From assembly GCA_002869465.1 (NCBI GenBank), contig PKSW01000036.1, positions 1-5,922 of the forward strand: a stretch of DNA of 5,922 nt, read 5' to 3'. The notes below the pieces were generated by a model that made no database searches, was not told where the DNA came from, and worked only from the letters and a program-made list of their open reading frames with translations. Numbering within the stretch: position 1 is the stretch's first letter; each line of letters opens with the position of its first letter. The position numbers were made by a program, and so were the translations under genes. This stretch comes from Marinilabiliales bacterium. Lineage in GTDB: Bacteria > Bacteroidota > Bacteroidia > Bacteroidales > F082. Below are positions 1 through 4,968 of this stretch, piece after piece.

Positions 1-782
1 ATGAAACCTACGGTGTCGGAGAGTAAAAAAGGCAGGTTTTCAATCACTACTTTTCGAACGGTGGTATCGAGCGTGGCAAACAACTTGTTTTCAGCAAAAA
101 TATCTGATTTACTAATAAGGTTCATCAGTGTTGATTTGCCCACATTGGTATAACCCACCAGTGCCACACGCACCATTTTACCCCGGTTTTTACGTTGTGT
201 GGCCTTTTGTTTATCGATCTGAACCAGTTTCTTTTTCAGCAGTGAGATCTTATCGCGAATGATACGACGGTCGGTTTCTATTTCTGTTTCTCCGGGGCCA
301 CGTAATCCAATGCCTCCTCTTTGCCGTTCAAGGTGCGTCCACATGCCTGTCAGCCGGGGAAGCAAATATTGGTATTGTGCCAGTTCCACCTGTGTTTTGG
401 CATGTGAAGTTTGGGCTCTCTTGGCGAAAATATCAAGGATGAGGTTGGTCCTGTCGAGAATTTTGCACTCCAGTTCTTTTTCCAGGTTTCTGATTTGAGA
501 TGCTCCCAATTCATCGTCAAAAACAACCATGTCAATTTCAGCAGCCTTCACGTATTGCTTAATTTCATCCAACTTCCCAGACCCAACGAATGTTTTTGAG
601 TTGGCGGACGGCAATGCCTGTAAAAAACGTGTTTCGACAATACCTCCAGCGGTTTGAACTAAAAATGATAGTTCATCCAAATATTCTTCGGCTTTGTTTT
701 TATCAATATCACTTGTCACCAGGCCCACCAATACCGCTCTTTCAGGAATTTCTTTCAGGTGATTCTCTTTTTTTTCCAGCAT
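1..782 (-). CDS. hflX: GTPase HflX, N-terminal 260 codons (cut by window edge)
   Basis: HflX is a GTPase of the Obg-HflX group that binds the 50S subunit and splits stalled or stressed ribosomes. This is family knowledge. The translation, made directly from the minus strand, shows an N-terminal HflX domain (about residues 15-110, with FVGSGKLDEI at 65-74), the family signature RGPGETEIETDRR at 161-173, and a lysine-rich helical linker at 184-203. The GTPase domain then begins, with G1 GYTNVGKST at 210-218, G2 within TLDTT at 237-241 and G3 DTVGF at 256-260. The frame is open to base 1, so G4, G5 and the C-terminus lie outside the window; full proteins are about 400-430 residues. The ATG at 782-780 is chosen because an in-frame TGA lies five codons upstream. 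No clear Shine-Dalgarno or TAnnTTTG box precedes it. With trpS only 32 bases upstream on the same strand, cotranscription is likely. Confidence 0.96.
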   Translation of the reverse strand, partial: MLEKKENHLKEIPERAVLVGLVTSDIDKNKAEEYLDELSFLVQTAGGIVETRFLQALPSANSKTFVGSGKLDEIKQYVKAAEIDMVVFDDELGASQIRNLEKELECKILDRTNLILDIFAKRAQTSHAKTQVELAQYQYLLPRLTGMWTHLERQRGGIGLRGPGETEIETDRRIIRDKISLLKKKLVQIDKQKATQRKNRGKMVRVALVGYTNVGKSTLMNLISKSDIFAENKLFATLDTTVRKVVIENLPFLLSDTVGF

Positions 783-814
783 ATTTAGTGGATCTCAGGT
801 AATGTTTTAATAGG

Positions 815-1822
815 TTAATAGATTTTTCTAAAGCCGATGATTTCCCTTACTTCACGGACAGTTTTCTGCGCATTGACTCTTGCTTTTTCGGCACCCATAT
901 CAATCACTTTTTTGATGTAAGCATCATTCTTTTTCAGTTCATTGATCTTCTCGTAAAATGGTGCCGTAAAATTGATGATATCTTCGGCCAATTGTTTTTT
1001 AAGGTCGCCGTATCGGATGCTGCAGTTATTATAGTCTTCATCGAAATGAGCTACCGTATCTGGGCTGGAAACAACTTCCATTAAGCTGAACAGGTTTTGA
1101 ATGGGCTCGGGTTTTTCCTGGTTCATTTCGGTAGGACCATTGTCTGTAACAGCGCGCATTACTTTTTTACGGATGGATGTTGGGTCTTCACCTAAAAATA
1201 CGGCATTTCCTTCTCCTTCAGATTTCCCCATTTTTCCTGAACCGTCAAGGCCAGGTATTTTCACCAACTCCTGGTCGAAATTATAAGCTTTCGGAATTGG
1301 GAAATAATCTACTTTGTACATGCGGTTGAATCGGCGTGCAAAAGTTCTTGTCATTTCAAGATGCTGTTCCTGGTCTTTTCCAACTGGTACCAAATGTGCA
1401 CGTTGTATGATAATATCGGAAGCCATCAATGTTGGATAGGTCAACAAACCGGCATTTATATTTTCAGGTTGTTTACGGGCTTTTTCTTTAAATGTAGTAA
1501 CCCTTTCCAGTTCCCCCAGATAGGCATTCATATTCAGGAAAAGATACAATTCTGCTGTTTCGGGTATATCGCTTTGGAGATAAAGTGTGGCTTTTTCAGG
1601 GTCGAGGCCAGCAGCCAGGTATTCTATCACCACCTGGCGAACATTGCTCTGCAAATCCTTTGGATTCGGATGCGTGGTAAGCATGTGATAGTCGGCAATG
1701 AAAAAATAACATTCATTGGTTTCCTGCATTTTTACAAAGTTCTTTACTGCCCCAAAATAATTTCCGAGGTGCAGGTTTCCAGTTGGGCGGATTCCGCTAA
1801 GTACGATTGGCTTTTTTTCCAT
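815..1822 (-). CDS. trpS: Tryptophanyl-tRNA synthetase
   Basis: Cytoplasmic class Ic aminoacyl-tRNA synthetase that joins tryptophan to tRNA-Trp using ATP. The 335 residues match the usual length of about 330 for bacterial TrpRS. The Rossmann catalytic domain carries the HIGH-type motif GNLHLGNY at residues 15-22, after SGIRPT. The tryptophan-site region TYPTLMASDII is at 128-138, and VGKDQEQHLEMTR at 147-159. The KMSKS-type loop is KMGKS at 197-201, within PGLDGSGKMGKS. The all-helical anticodon-binding part follows to the C-terminus. The ATG at 1822-1820 puts the conserved SGIRPTG nine residues in, as expected. A TATTTTTG -7 box ends five bases before this ATG, so the leader would be almost absent. 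hflX follows on the same strand after 32 bases. The identity is certain; the shared transcript is inferred. Confidence 0.98.
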   Translation of the reverse strand: MEKKPIVLSGIRPTGNLHLGNYFGAVKNFVKMQETNECYFFIADYHMLTTHPNPKDLQSNVRQVVIEYLAAGLDPEKATLYLQSDIPETAELYLFLNMNAYLGELERVTTFKEKARKQPENINAGLLTYPTLMASDIIIQRAHLVPVGKDQEQHLEMTRTFARRFNRMYKVDYFPIPKAYNFDQELVKIPGLDGSGKMGKSEGEGNAVFLGEDPTSIRKKVMRAVTDNGPTEMNQEKPEPIQNLFSLMEVVSSPDTVAHFDEDYNNCSIRYGDLKKQLAEDIINFTAPFYEKINELKKNDAYIKKVIDMGAEKARVNAQKTVREVREIIGFRKIY

Positions 1823-1827
1823 GGCGG

Positions 1828-1835
1828 CAAAAATA
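1828..1835 (-). promoter_or_regulatory. trpS: Predicted -7 promoter box of trpS (TATTTTTG)
   Basis: On the minus strand the bases read TATTTTTG, a full match to the Bacteroidota -7 consensus TAnnTTTG, followed by CCGCC and then the trpS ATG. I see no good TTTG -33 element 17-23 bases upstream, so the call rests on the -7 box and its place directly before the gene. If used, transcription would begin within a few bases of the start codon. Confidence 0.45.
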
Positions 1836-1880
1836 GTAAAAAAGCATATGGCTTTTAGCTGTTCAAGCTTGATAAATGGA

Positions 1881-1919
1881 TATAAAAAAGCCTGTTAAGG
1901 AATTTTAACTTAACAGGCT
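1881..1919 (-). terminator. Intrinsic terminator after the peroxiredoxin gene
   Basis: A perfect 11-base inverted repeat (AGCCTGTTAAG at 1889-1899, CTTAACAGGCT at 1909-1919) encloses a 9-base AT-rich loop. On the minus strand the stem is followed directly by TTTTTATA, the T-run of a Rho-independent terminator. It lies 20 bases past the peroxiredoxin stop codon and upstream of trpS, so it should close the dps-peroxiredoxin transcript and insulate trpS. The plus-strand side has no T-run after the stem, so it works in one direction only. Confidence 0.88.
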
Positions 1920-1939
1920 ACTATGAAAAAAATATATGT

Positions 1940-2590
1940 TTACAGGTTCTTTTTTACCAGGTAGAAATCGATTTTTTCATCGTAATTACCATCAATGCGT
2001 TCCTGCATTTCGTCCAGGTTTTTTGGTGGCGGAACAATTACTTTTTCACCCGGTTTCCAGTTCAGTGGCATGGCTACTTTGTATTTATCAGAAGTTTGAA
2101 GCGCTTGTAATACCCTGATGATCTCGTCCATATTACGGCCCACATTCAGCGGATAATACATGATAAGGCGGATTTTCTTGCTTGGGTCGATAAAAAATAC
2201 GGCACGCACAGCTGCAGTTTCACTTTCGTTGGGTTGCAACATTCCGTATAATTTAGAAACCTTCATATCAATGTCAGCAATAATTGGGAAGTTGAAATAA
2301 ACCCCAGTTTTTTCTTTAACATTGTTCACCCACGCCAGGTGCGAATGAATGCTGTCTATACTCAGACCAATCAACTCGGCATTTAACTCATCAAATTCGT
2401 TTTTACGAGTGGCAAAGCCGCTCATTTCGGTAGTACATACTGGTGTAAAGTCAGCGGGATGCGAAAACATCACGATCCATTTGTCTTTTGCAAAATCAGA
2501 AAATTTAATTTTTCCTTTTGTTGTTACGGCTTCAAAATCCGGAGCCATGTCTCCAATTCTTGGCATAGTGTTCATTACTTCATTTTCCAT
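1940..2590 (-). CDS. 1-Cys peroxiredoxin, Prx6-type
   Basis: Cytoplasmic thiol peroxidase that reduces hydrogen peroxide or organic peroxides. The 216 residues form an AhpC/TSA thioredoxin-fold domain (about 10-142) followed by the C-terminal arm typical of Prx6 proteins, with VIVPPPKNLDEM at 184-195. The active site PADFTPVCTTE spans 45-55: P45, T49 and the peroxidatic Cys52 form PxxxTxxC, and Arg129 in AVRAVFFID is the usual catalytic arginine. Cys52 is the only cysteine in the protein, so there is no resolving cysteine and the reductant must come from elsewhere. Met1 is preferred over Met6 and Met9 because an AAGGA sequence lies seven bases upstream of it. The gene follows dps by 40 bases with no promoter-like box between, and a terminator follows it. 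An operon with dps under OxyR control is inferred. Confidence 0.93.
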   Translation of the reverse strand: MENEVMNTMPRIGDMAPDFEAVTTKGKIKFSDFAKDKWIVMFSHPADFTPVCTTEMSGFATRKNEFDELNAELIGLSIDSIHSHLAWVNNVKEKTGVYFNFPIIADIDMKVSKLYGMLQPNESETAAVRAVFFIDPSKKIRLIMYYPLNVGRNMDEIIRVLQALQTSDKYKVAMPLNWKPGEKVIVPPPKNLDEMQERIDGNYDEKIDFYLVKKNL

Positions 2591-2596
2591 GTTATT

Positions 2597-2603
2597 TTCC
2601 TTT
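2597..2603 (-). promoter_or_regulatory. Shine-Dalgarno-like site of the peroxiredoxin gene
   Basis: The minus strand reads AAAAGGAAAATAAC immediately before the ATG at 2590-2588, leaving about seven bases between AGGA and the start codon. This is the clearest purine-rich ribosome-binding site in the window, where most starts have none. It supports the first of three nearby in-frame ATG codons. The AT-rich setting may contribute as much as base pairing with 16S rRNA, as is common in Bacteroidota. Confidence 0.4.
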
Positions 2604-2630
2604 TTTTTAATTAATAATTTGGTTTTTTTC

Positions 2631-3095
2631 TTATCCTATGAATGAGGAATACATCCATACCAGTTTTTCTTGTTCGCGAATGTAATCGCTCATTAAACTG
2701 TTCGTTCCTTCATCATCAGCTTCGCCGGAAAGGCTTAAAATTTCCCTTTGCTTCCTGATCAGAATTGAGAAACTGTGGATGATATTTTCAACATCTTTCC
2801 TTCCGTCTTGGGTTTCGTTCACTTCGTTAATTTCTGATCGTTGTAAATAATCACTGTACCTGTAAGAAGGTTCATGTTCGAGGGTCAGAATACGTTCGGC
2901 AATTTCATCAATCTTAATAATGAGATCATTGTACAATTCTTCAAATTTGGCATGCAACTCGAAAAATTTCTCACCTTTTATATTCCAGTGAAATCCCCTT
3001 ACATTGGTGTAAAAAACCTGGTAATTGGCCAGCAAATCATTTAATTTCATCGACAATTCCGATGCTATGTTCTTATCTATTCCTATAGTATTCAT
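2631..3095 (-). CDS. dps: Dps-family mini-ferritin (DNA protection during starvation)
   Basis: Dps proteins form hollow 12-mers that oxidise Fe(II), preferably with hydrogen peroxide, and store the iron, which prevents hydroxyl-radical damage to DNA. The 154 residues fit the family size. The ferroxidase signature is present: His36 (GFHW), then FFELHAKFEELY with His48 and Glu52, then Asp63 and Glu67 in KIDEIAERI. Glu52 stands where Asp is found in the E. coli and Listeria proteins. The C-terminal EKLVWMYSSFIG matches the last helix of the ferritin fold. The frame stays open upstream to 3293, but the start is placed at 3095. The upstream 66 residues do not look like Dps, would run into the divergent regulator gene, and the promoter lies inside that stretch. 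The N-terminus is short, without a lysine-rich DNA-binding tail. A peroxiredoxin gene follows 40 bases downstream. Confidence 0.95.
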   Translation of the reverse strand: MNTIGIDKNIASELSMKLNDLLANYQVFYTNVRGFHWNIKGEKFFELHAKFEELYNDLIIKIDEIAERILTLEHEPSYRYSDYLQRSEINEVNETQDGRKDVENIIHSFSILIRKQREILSLSGEADDEGTNSLMSDYIREQEKLVWMYSSFIG

Positions 3096-3127
3096 ATGAT
3101 TGTTTTTTTGTGTTGCTAATTTGAATA

Positions 3128-3159
3128 CAAAAATACAACACATACAATCATTTGTCAAA
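3128..3159 (-). promoter_or_regulatory. dps: Predicted dps promoter (TTTG-N20-TATTTTTG)
   Basis: On the minus strand a TTTG -33 element (plus-strand 3156-3159) and a TATTTTTG -7 element (3128-3135) are separated by 20 bases. Both match the Bacteroidota consensus TTTG/TAnnTTTG at normal spacing. Transcription would begin near 3124, giving an A-rich leader of about 28 bases before the dps ATG. This is the best complete promoter match in the window. A perfect dyad, ATTTG-T-CAAAT (3150-3160), overlaps the -33 element. Confidence 0.6.
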
Positions 3160-3175
3160 TCAATAATATTTATAA

Positions 3176-3194
3176 ATAGATAGAAAATATCTAT
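3176..3194. promoter_or_regulatory. Putative OxyR-binding dyad between dps and oxyR
   Basis: A perfect 7-base inverted repeat, ATAGATA (3176-3182) and TATCTAT (3188-3194), contains ATAG-N7-CTAT at 3180-3194. That is the half-site pattern known for E. coli OxyR and includes the LysR-type T-N11-A core (T3181, A3193). It overlaps the start of the oxyR -7 box, which suits autorepression, and its centre at 3187 is about 62 bases upstream of the predicted dps start point, where LysR-type regulators usually anchor. A second half-site 22 bases nearer dps is poor (AATC-N7-TTTA). Binding is inferred, and the local AT-richness raises the chance of a random match. Confidence 0.35.
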
Positions 3195-3199
3195 ATTTG
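3192..3199 (+). promoter_or_regulatory. oxyR: Predicted -7 promoter box of oxyR (TATATTTG)
   Basis: TATATTTG is a full match to TAnnTTTG and ends four bases before the oxyR ATG. No clear TTTG -33 element is seen at the usual distance; ATTT at 3167-3170 is the nearest, 21 bases away. If this box is used, the messenger would begin at or next to the start codon. The box overlaps the right arm of the putative OxyR dyad. Confidence 0.42.
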
Positions 3200-3203
3200 T
3201 ACT

Positions 3204-4145
3204 ATGGTCACACTGATACAACTCGAATACCTGGTGGCTGTAGACACCTACAGGCATTTTGTAACTGCGGCAGAAAAGTGCTTTGTTACGCAACCTACTT
3301 TGAGCATGCAGCTAAAAAAGCTGGAAGAAGAACTGGGCGTAATGCTTTTCGATAGAAGCAAACAACCCGTAGTGCCTACGATGGCAGGCGAAAAGATTAT
3401 TGAACAGGCAAGGATCGTGCTGGCAGAAGCCGGTAAAATGAAATTAAGAGCCGATGAATCTAAAAATGAATTGTCAGGAGAATTAAGGATCGGTATCATC
3501 CCGACCATTGCTCCTTATTTATTGCCAAGGTTTACCGGGGACTTTAAAAAAAACCATCCCCGCATTCATATTAAAATTGAAGAAACCGTTACGGAGCGGA
3601 TTGTGGAACTGCTGAAAAAAGATTTGCTTGATATCGGCATTTTGGTCACACCCCTGCATGACGACAAAATAAACGAGAAGCCTTTATATTATGAGGAAAT
3701 GATGGTGTACGCGAGCACCTCTCATAAATTGTCGCAGCAATTGTCGATCGGTATCAAGGATATGGAAACGCCAGGTATCTGGTTGCTTAGCGATGGGCAT
3801 TGTTTCAGGCACCAGGTGGTGAATTTATGCAATATTCAGGAAATTAATGCCGGCGAACTCCCTTTTGATTATGAAGGCGGTACCCTGGAAACCCTGATCA
3901 AAATTATTGACAAGGAAGGCGGTTTTACACTAATACCCGAACTGGCCAGCCTCGAAATTGAAGGAAGCAGAAAAGCCCAGGTGAGATCATTTAATAATAT
4001 CACACCATTGAGGGAGGTGAGTTTGGTTTTTACCCGCAAATTTGCCAAAGCCTTGCTAACAGATGCCATTGCCAATAGCATTCAGGAAGCTCTACCGGTT
4101 AACATGTTGCAAAAGGAACGGGGAACTATTGTGGAGTGGAAGTAG
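3204..4145 (+). CDS. oxyR: Hydrogen peroxide-sensing LysR-family regulator OxyR
   Basis: OxyR senses hydrogen peroxide through a reversible disulfide and switches on defence genes; this is family knowledge. The 313 residues comprise a winged helix-turn-helix (about 4-62; AAEKCFVTQPTLSMQLKKLE at 22-41), a linker helix (about 63-90), and a LysR substrate-like sensor domain (about 91-300). The redox pair is conserved: DGHCFRHQVVNLC at 197-209 gives Cys200 and Cys209, matching Cys199 and Cys208 of the E. coli protein with the same spacing, and including the preceding Gly-His. This separates it from ordinary LysR-type regulators. The start is fixed by the conserved opening MVTLIQLEYL. It is divergent from dps and peroxiredoxin, which are its probable targets. 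Its stop codon is one base from the stop of the convergent radical SAM gene, with no terminator between. Confidence 0.95.
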   Translation: MVTLIQLEYLVAVDTYRHFVTAAEKCFVTQPTLSMQLKKLEEELGVMLFDRSKQPVVPTMAGEKIIEQARIVLAEAGKMKLRADESKNELSGELRIGIIPTIAPYLLPRFTGDFKKNHPRIHIKIEETVTERIVELLKKDLLDIGILVTPLHDDKINEKPLYYEEMMVYASTSHKLSQQLSIGIKDMETPGIWLLSDGHCFRHQVVNLCNIQEINAGELPFDYEGGTLETLIKIIDKEGGFTLIPELASLEIEGSRKAQVRSFNNITPLREVSLVFTRKFAKALLTDAIANSIQEALPVNMLQKERGTIVEWK

Positions 4146-4146
4146 G

Positions 4147-4926
4147 TTAATAATACACCTTTGTCTTAATACCAGCTTTTTCAACTTGTGCCGCAATCTC
4201 ATTTAGTTGGTTTTCAGGAATCTTTTGCAGGTTTTTGGCAGGGGTGCCTCTGTCAATAGGATATATCATCACGTATTCAGGATTGATTTTTTTAACCAGC
4301 TGCAACCAGGCATCAATTTCTTCAGGTGTTGTATTGTCAATAAAATGGCCGTTGTATTCACCCCGTAAAAACAGTGTTTGAATGATGAGTTTGCCTTCAA
4401 AAGCCAGCAAACCATTCACAATTTTTTCAAATGACAAACCTTTTGCGGTTTGATTGATCAGGTTGAAGGTATTTTCGATGCCGCTATCCAGTTTTTGGAT
4501 GTTCAATTCAATTTTTTTCAGCGCTTTAACCACCTTGGGTTTGTGCAGCATGCTTGCGTTTGACAACACGCTGATTTGGGCTTTCGGGACATATTTATCA
4601 CGGATCGCAATGGTGTCATCAATGATGCCCGCAAAATCAGGGTGGATGGTAGGTTCGCCATTTCCGGCAAATGTGATGGTGTCAGGCTCGTTAACTGTTC
4701 CCTTTAAATTTTTTAACTTATTGGTTAGCCTGGTCGTTAATTCCTCGCGATTAGGTAAAATTATTTTTTCACCCTTTTTAATTTCTGTCCACCCACACTC
4801 GCAATAGATACAGTTAAAATTACAGTATTTGCTGTTGTTGGGTAAAAGGTTAATGCCCAAAGAAACACCCAGCCTGCGGCTGTAAACGGGTCCAAAAACG
4901 ATATTGTCAAATAAAAAACCTGCCAC
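4147..4926 (-). CDS. Radical SAM protein of the COG0731 type, function unknown
   Basis: The 259 residues carry the radical SAM cluster motif CxxxCxxC as Cys35, Cys39 and Cys42 (KYCNFNCIYCECGW at 33-46), with a fourth cysteine at 44. The N-terminal signature FGPVYSRRLGVSLGINLLP (11-29) and FAGNGEPTIHPDF (86-98, containing the SAM-contacting GNGEP) are typical of COG0731, the group that includes the archaeal wyosine enzyme TYW1/Taw1. There is no other cysteine, so the second iron-sulfur cluster of TYW1 cannot form; I therefore do not call it a wyosine synthase. It should cleave SAM to a 5'-deoxyadenosyl radical, but the substrate is unknown. The start is a GTG at 4926-4924; no ATG lies upstream in frame nearby, and it places the conserved FGPV correctly. 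It is divergent from the prenyl synthase gene and convergent with oxyR. Confidence 0.88.
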   Translation of the reverse strand: MAGFLFDNIVFGPVYSRRLGVSLGINLLPNNSKYCNFNCIYCECGWTEIKKGEKIILPNREELTTRLTNKLKNLKGTVNEPDTITFAGNGEPTIHPDFAGIIDDTIAIRDKYVPKAQISVLSNASMLHKPKVVKALKKIELNIQKLDSGIENTFNLINQTAKGLSFEKIVNGLLAFEGKLIIQTLFLRGEYNGHFIDNTTPEEIDAWLQLVKKINPEYVMIYPIDRGTPAKNLQKIPENQLNEIAAQVEKAGIKTKVYY

Positions 4927-4939
4927 AAAAATATTTTTG
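4926..4939. repeat. Perfect 14-base palindrome at the divergent promoter
   Basis: CAAAAATATTTTTG is its own reverse complement, and each half supplies most of a TAnnTTTG box, so the same bases read as a -7 element on both strands (4932-4939 on plus, 4933-4926 on minus). It lies at the start codon of the radical SAM gene and 30 bases before the prenyl synthase ATG. It may be a bidirectional promoter core, an operator, or an AT-rich coincidence. Confidence 0.5.
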
Positions 4940-4948
4940 GCAAAAATA
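4926..4948 (-). promoter_or_regulatory. Predicted -7 boxes for the radical SAM gene
   Basis: Two minus-strand matches to TAnnTTTG, both TATTTTTG, occur at 4941-4948 and 4926-4933. The first would start transcription around 4937, about ten bases before the GTG codon. The second touches the GTG itself, so it could not serve this start unless translation began further in. No convincing -33 TTTG is present. The upstream copy is the likelier one. Confidence 0.35.
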
Positions 4949-4952
4949 ACTT

Positions 4953-4960
4953 TAAATTTG
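4953..4960 (+). promoter_or_regulatory. Predicted -7 box of the polyprenyl synthase gene (TAAATTTG)
   Basis: TAAATTTG matches TAnnTTTG and ends eight bases before the ATG at 4969. The nearest TTTG upstream (4936-4939) is only 13 bases away, shorter than the usual 17-23, so the -33 element is weak or missing. A second plus-strand box lies at 4932-4939 and would give a leader of about 25 bases. Which one is used cannot be decided by reading. Confidence 0.4.
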
Positions 4961-4968
4961 ATTCCCCT

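Noticed and set aside
259..802. Short open frames on both strands over hflX
   Set aside because: All overlap the uninterrupted HflX frame, which carries the family motifs; they are shadows.
1361..1858. 165-codon plus-strand open frame opposite trpS
   Set aside because: It lies antisense to a certain gene, has no recognisable domain or promoter, and its composition looks like the complement of trpS.
3096..3151. 8-base inverted repeat ATGATTGT / ACAATCAT in the oxyR-dps spacer
   Set aside because: The arms are 40 bases apart and one lies upstream of the predicted dps transcript start, so no RNA hairpin would form; likely chance in AT-rich DNA.
3096..3293. N-terminal extension of dps by 66 codons (ATG at 3293)
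   Set aside because: The added residues do not resemble Dps, overlap the first 90 bases of oxyR on the other strand, and cover the predicted dps promoter. The family-typical start is the ATG at 3095.
3724..3751. Direct repeat AATTGTCG inside oxyR
   Set aside because: It is part of the coding frame (two similar codon runs) and too short to suggest a mobile or regulatory element.
4454..4807. 117-codon plus-strand frame opposite the radical SAM gene
   Set aside because: Antisense to a well-supported gene, without a recognisable domain or start signal.
4147..4926. Annotation of the radical SAM gene as a tRNA wyosine synthase
   Set aside because: There is no second set of cysteines for the extra iron-sulfur cluster, and bacteria are not known to make wyosine; only the broad family is supported.
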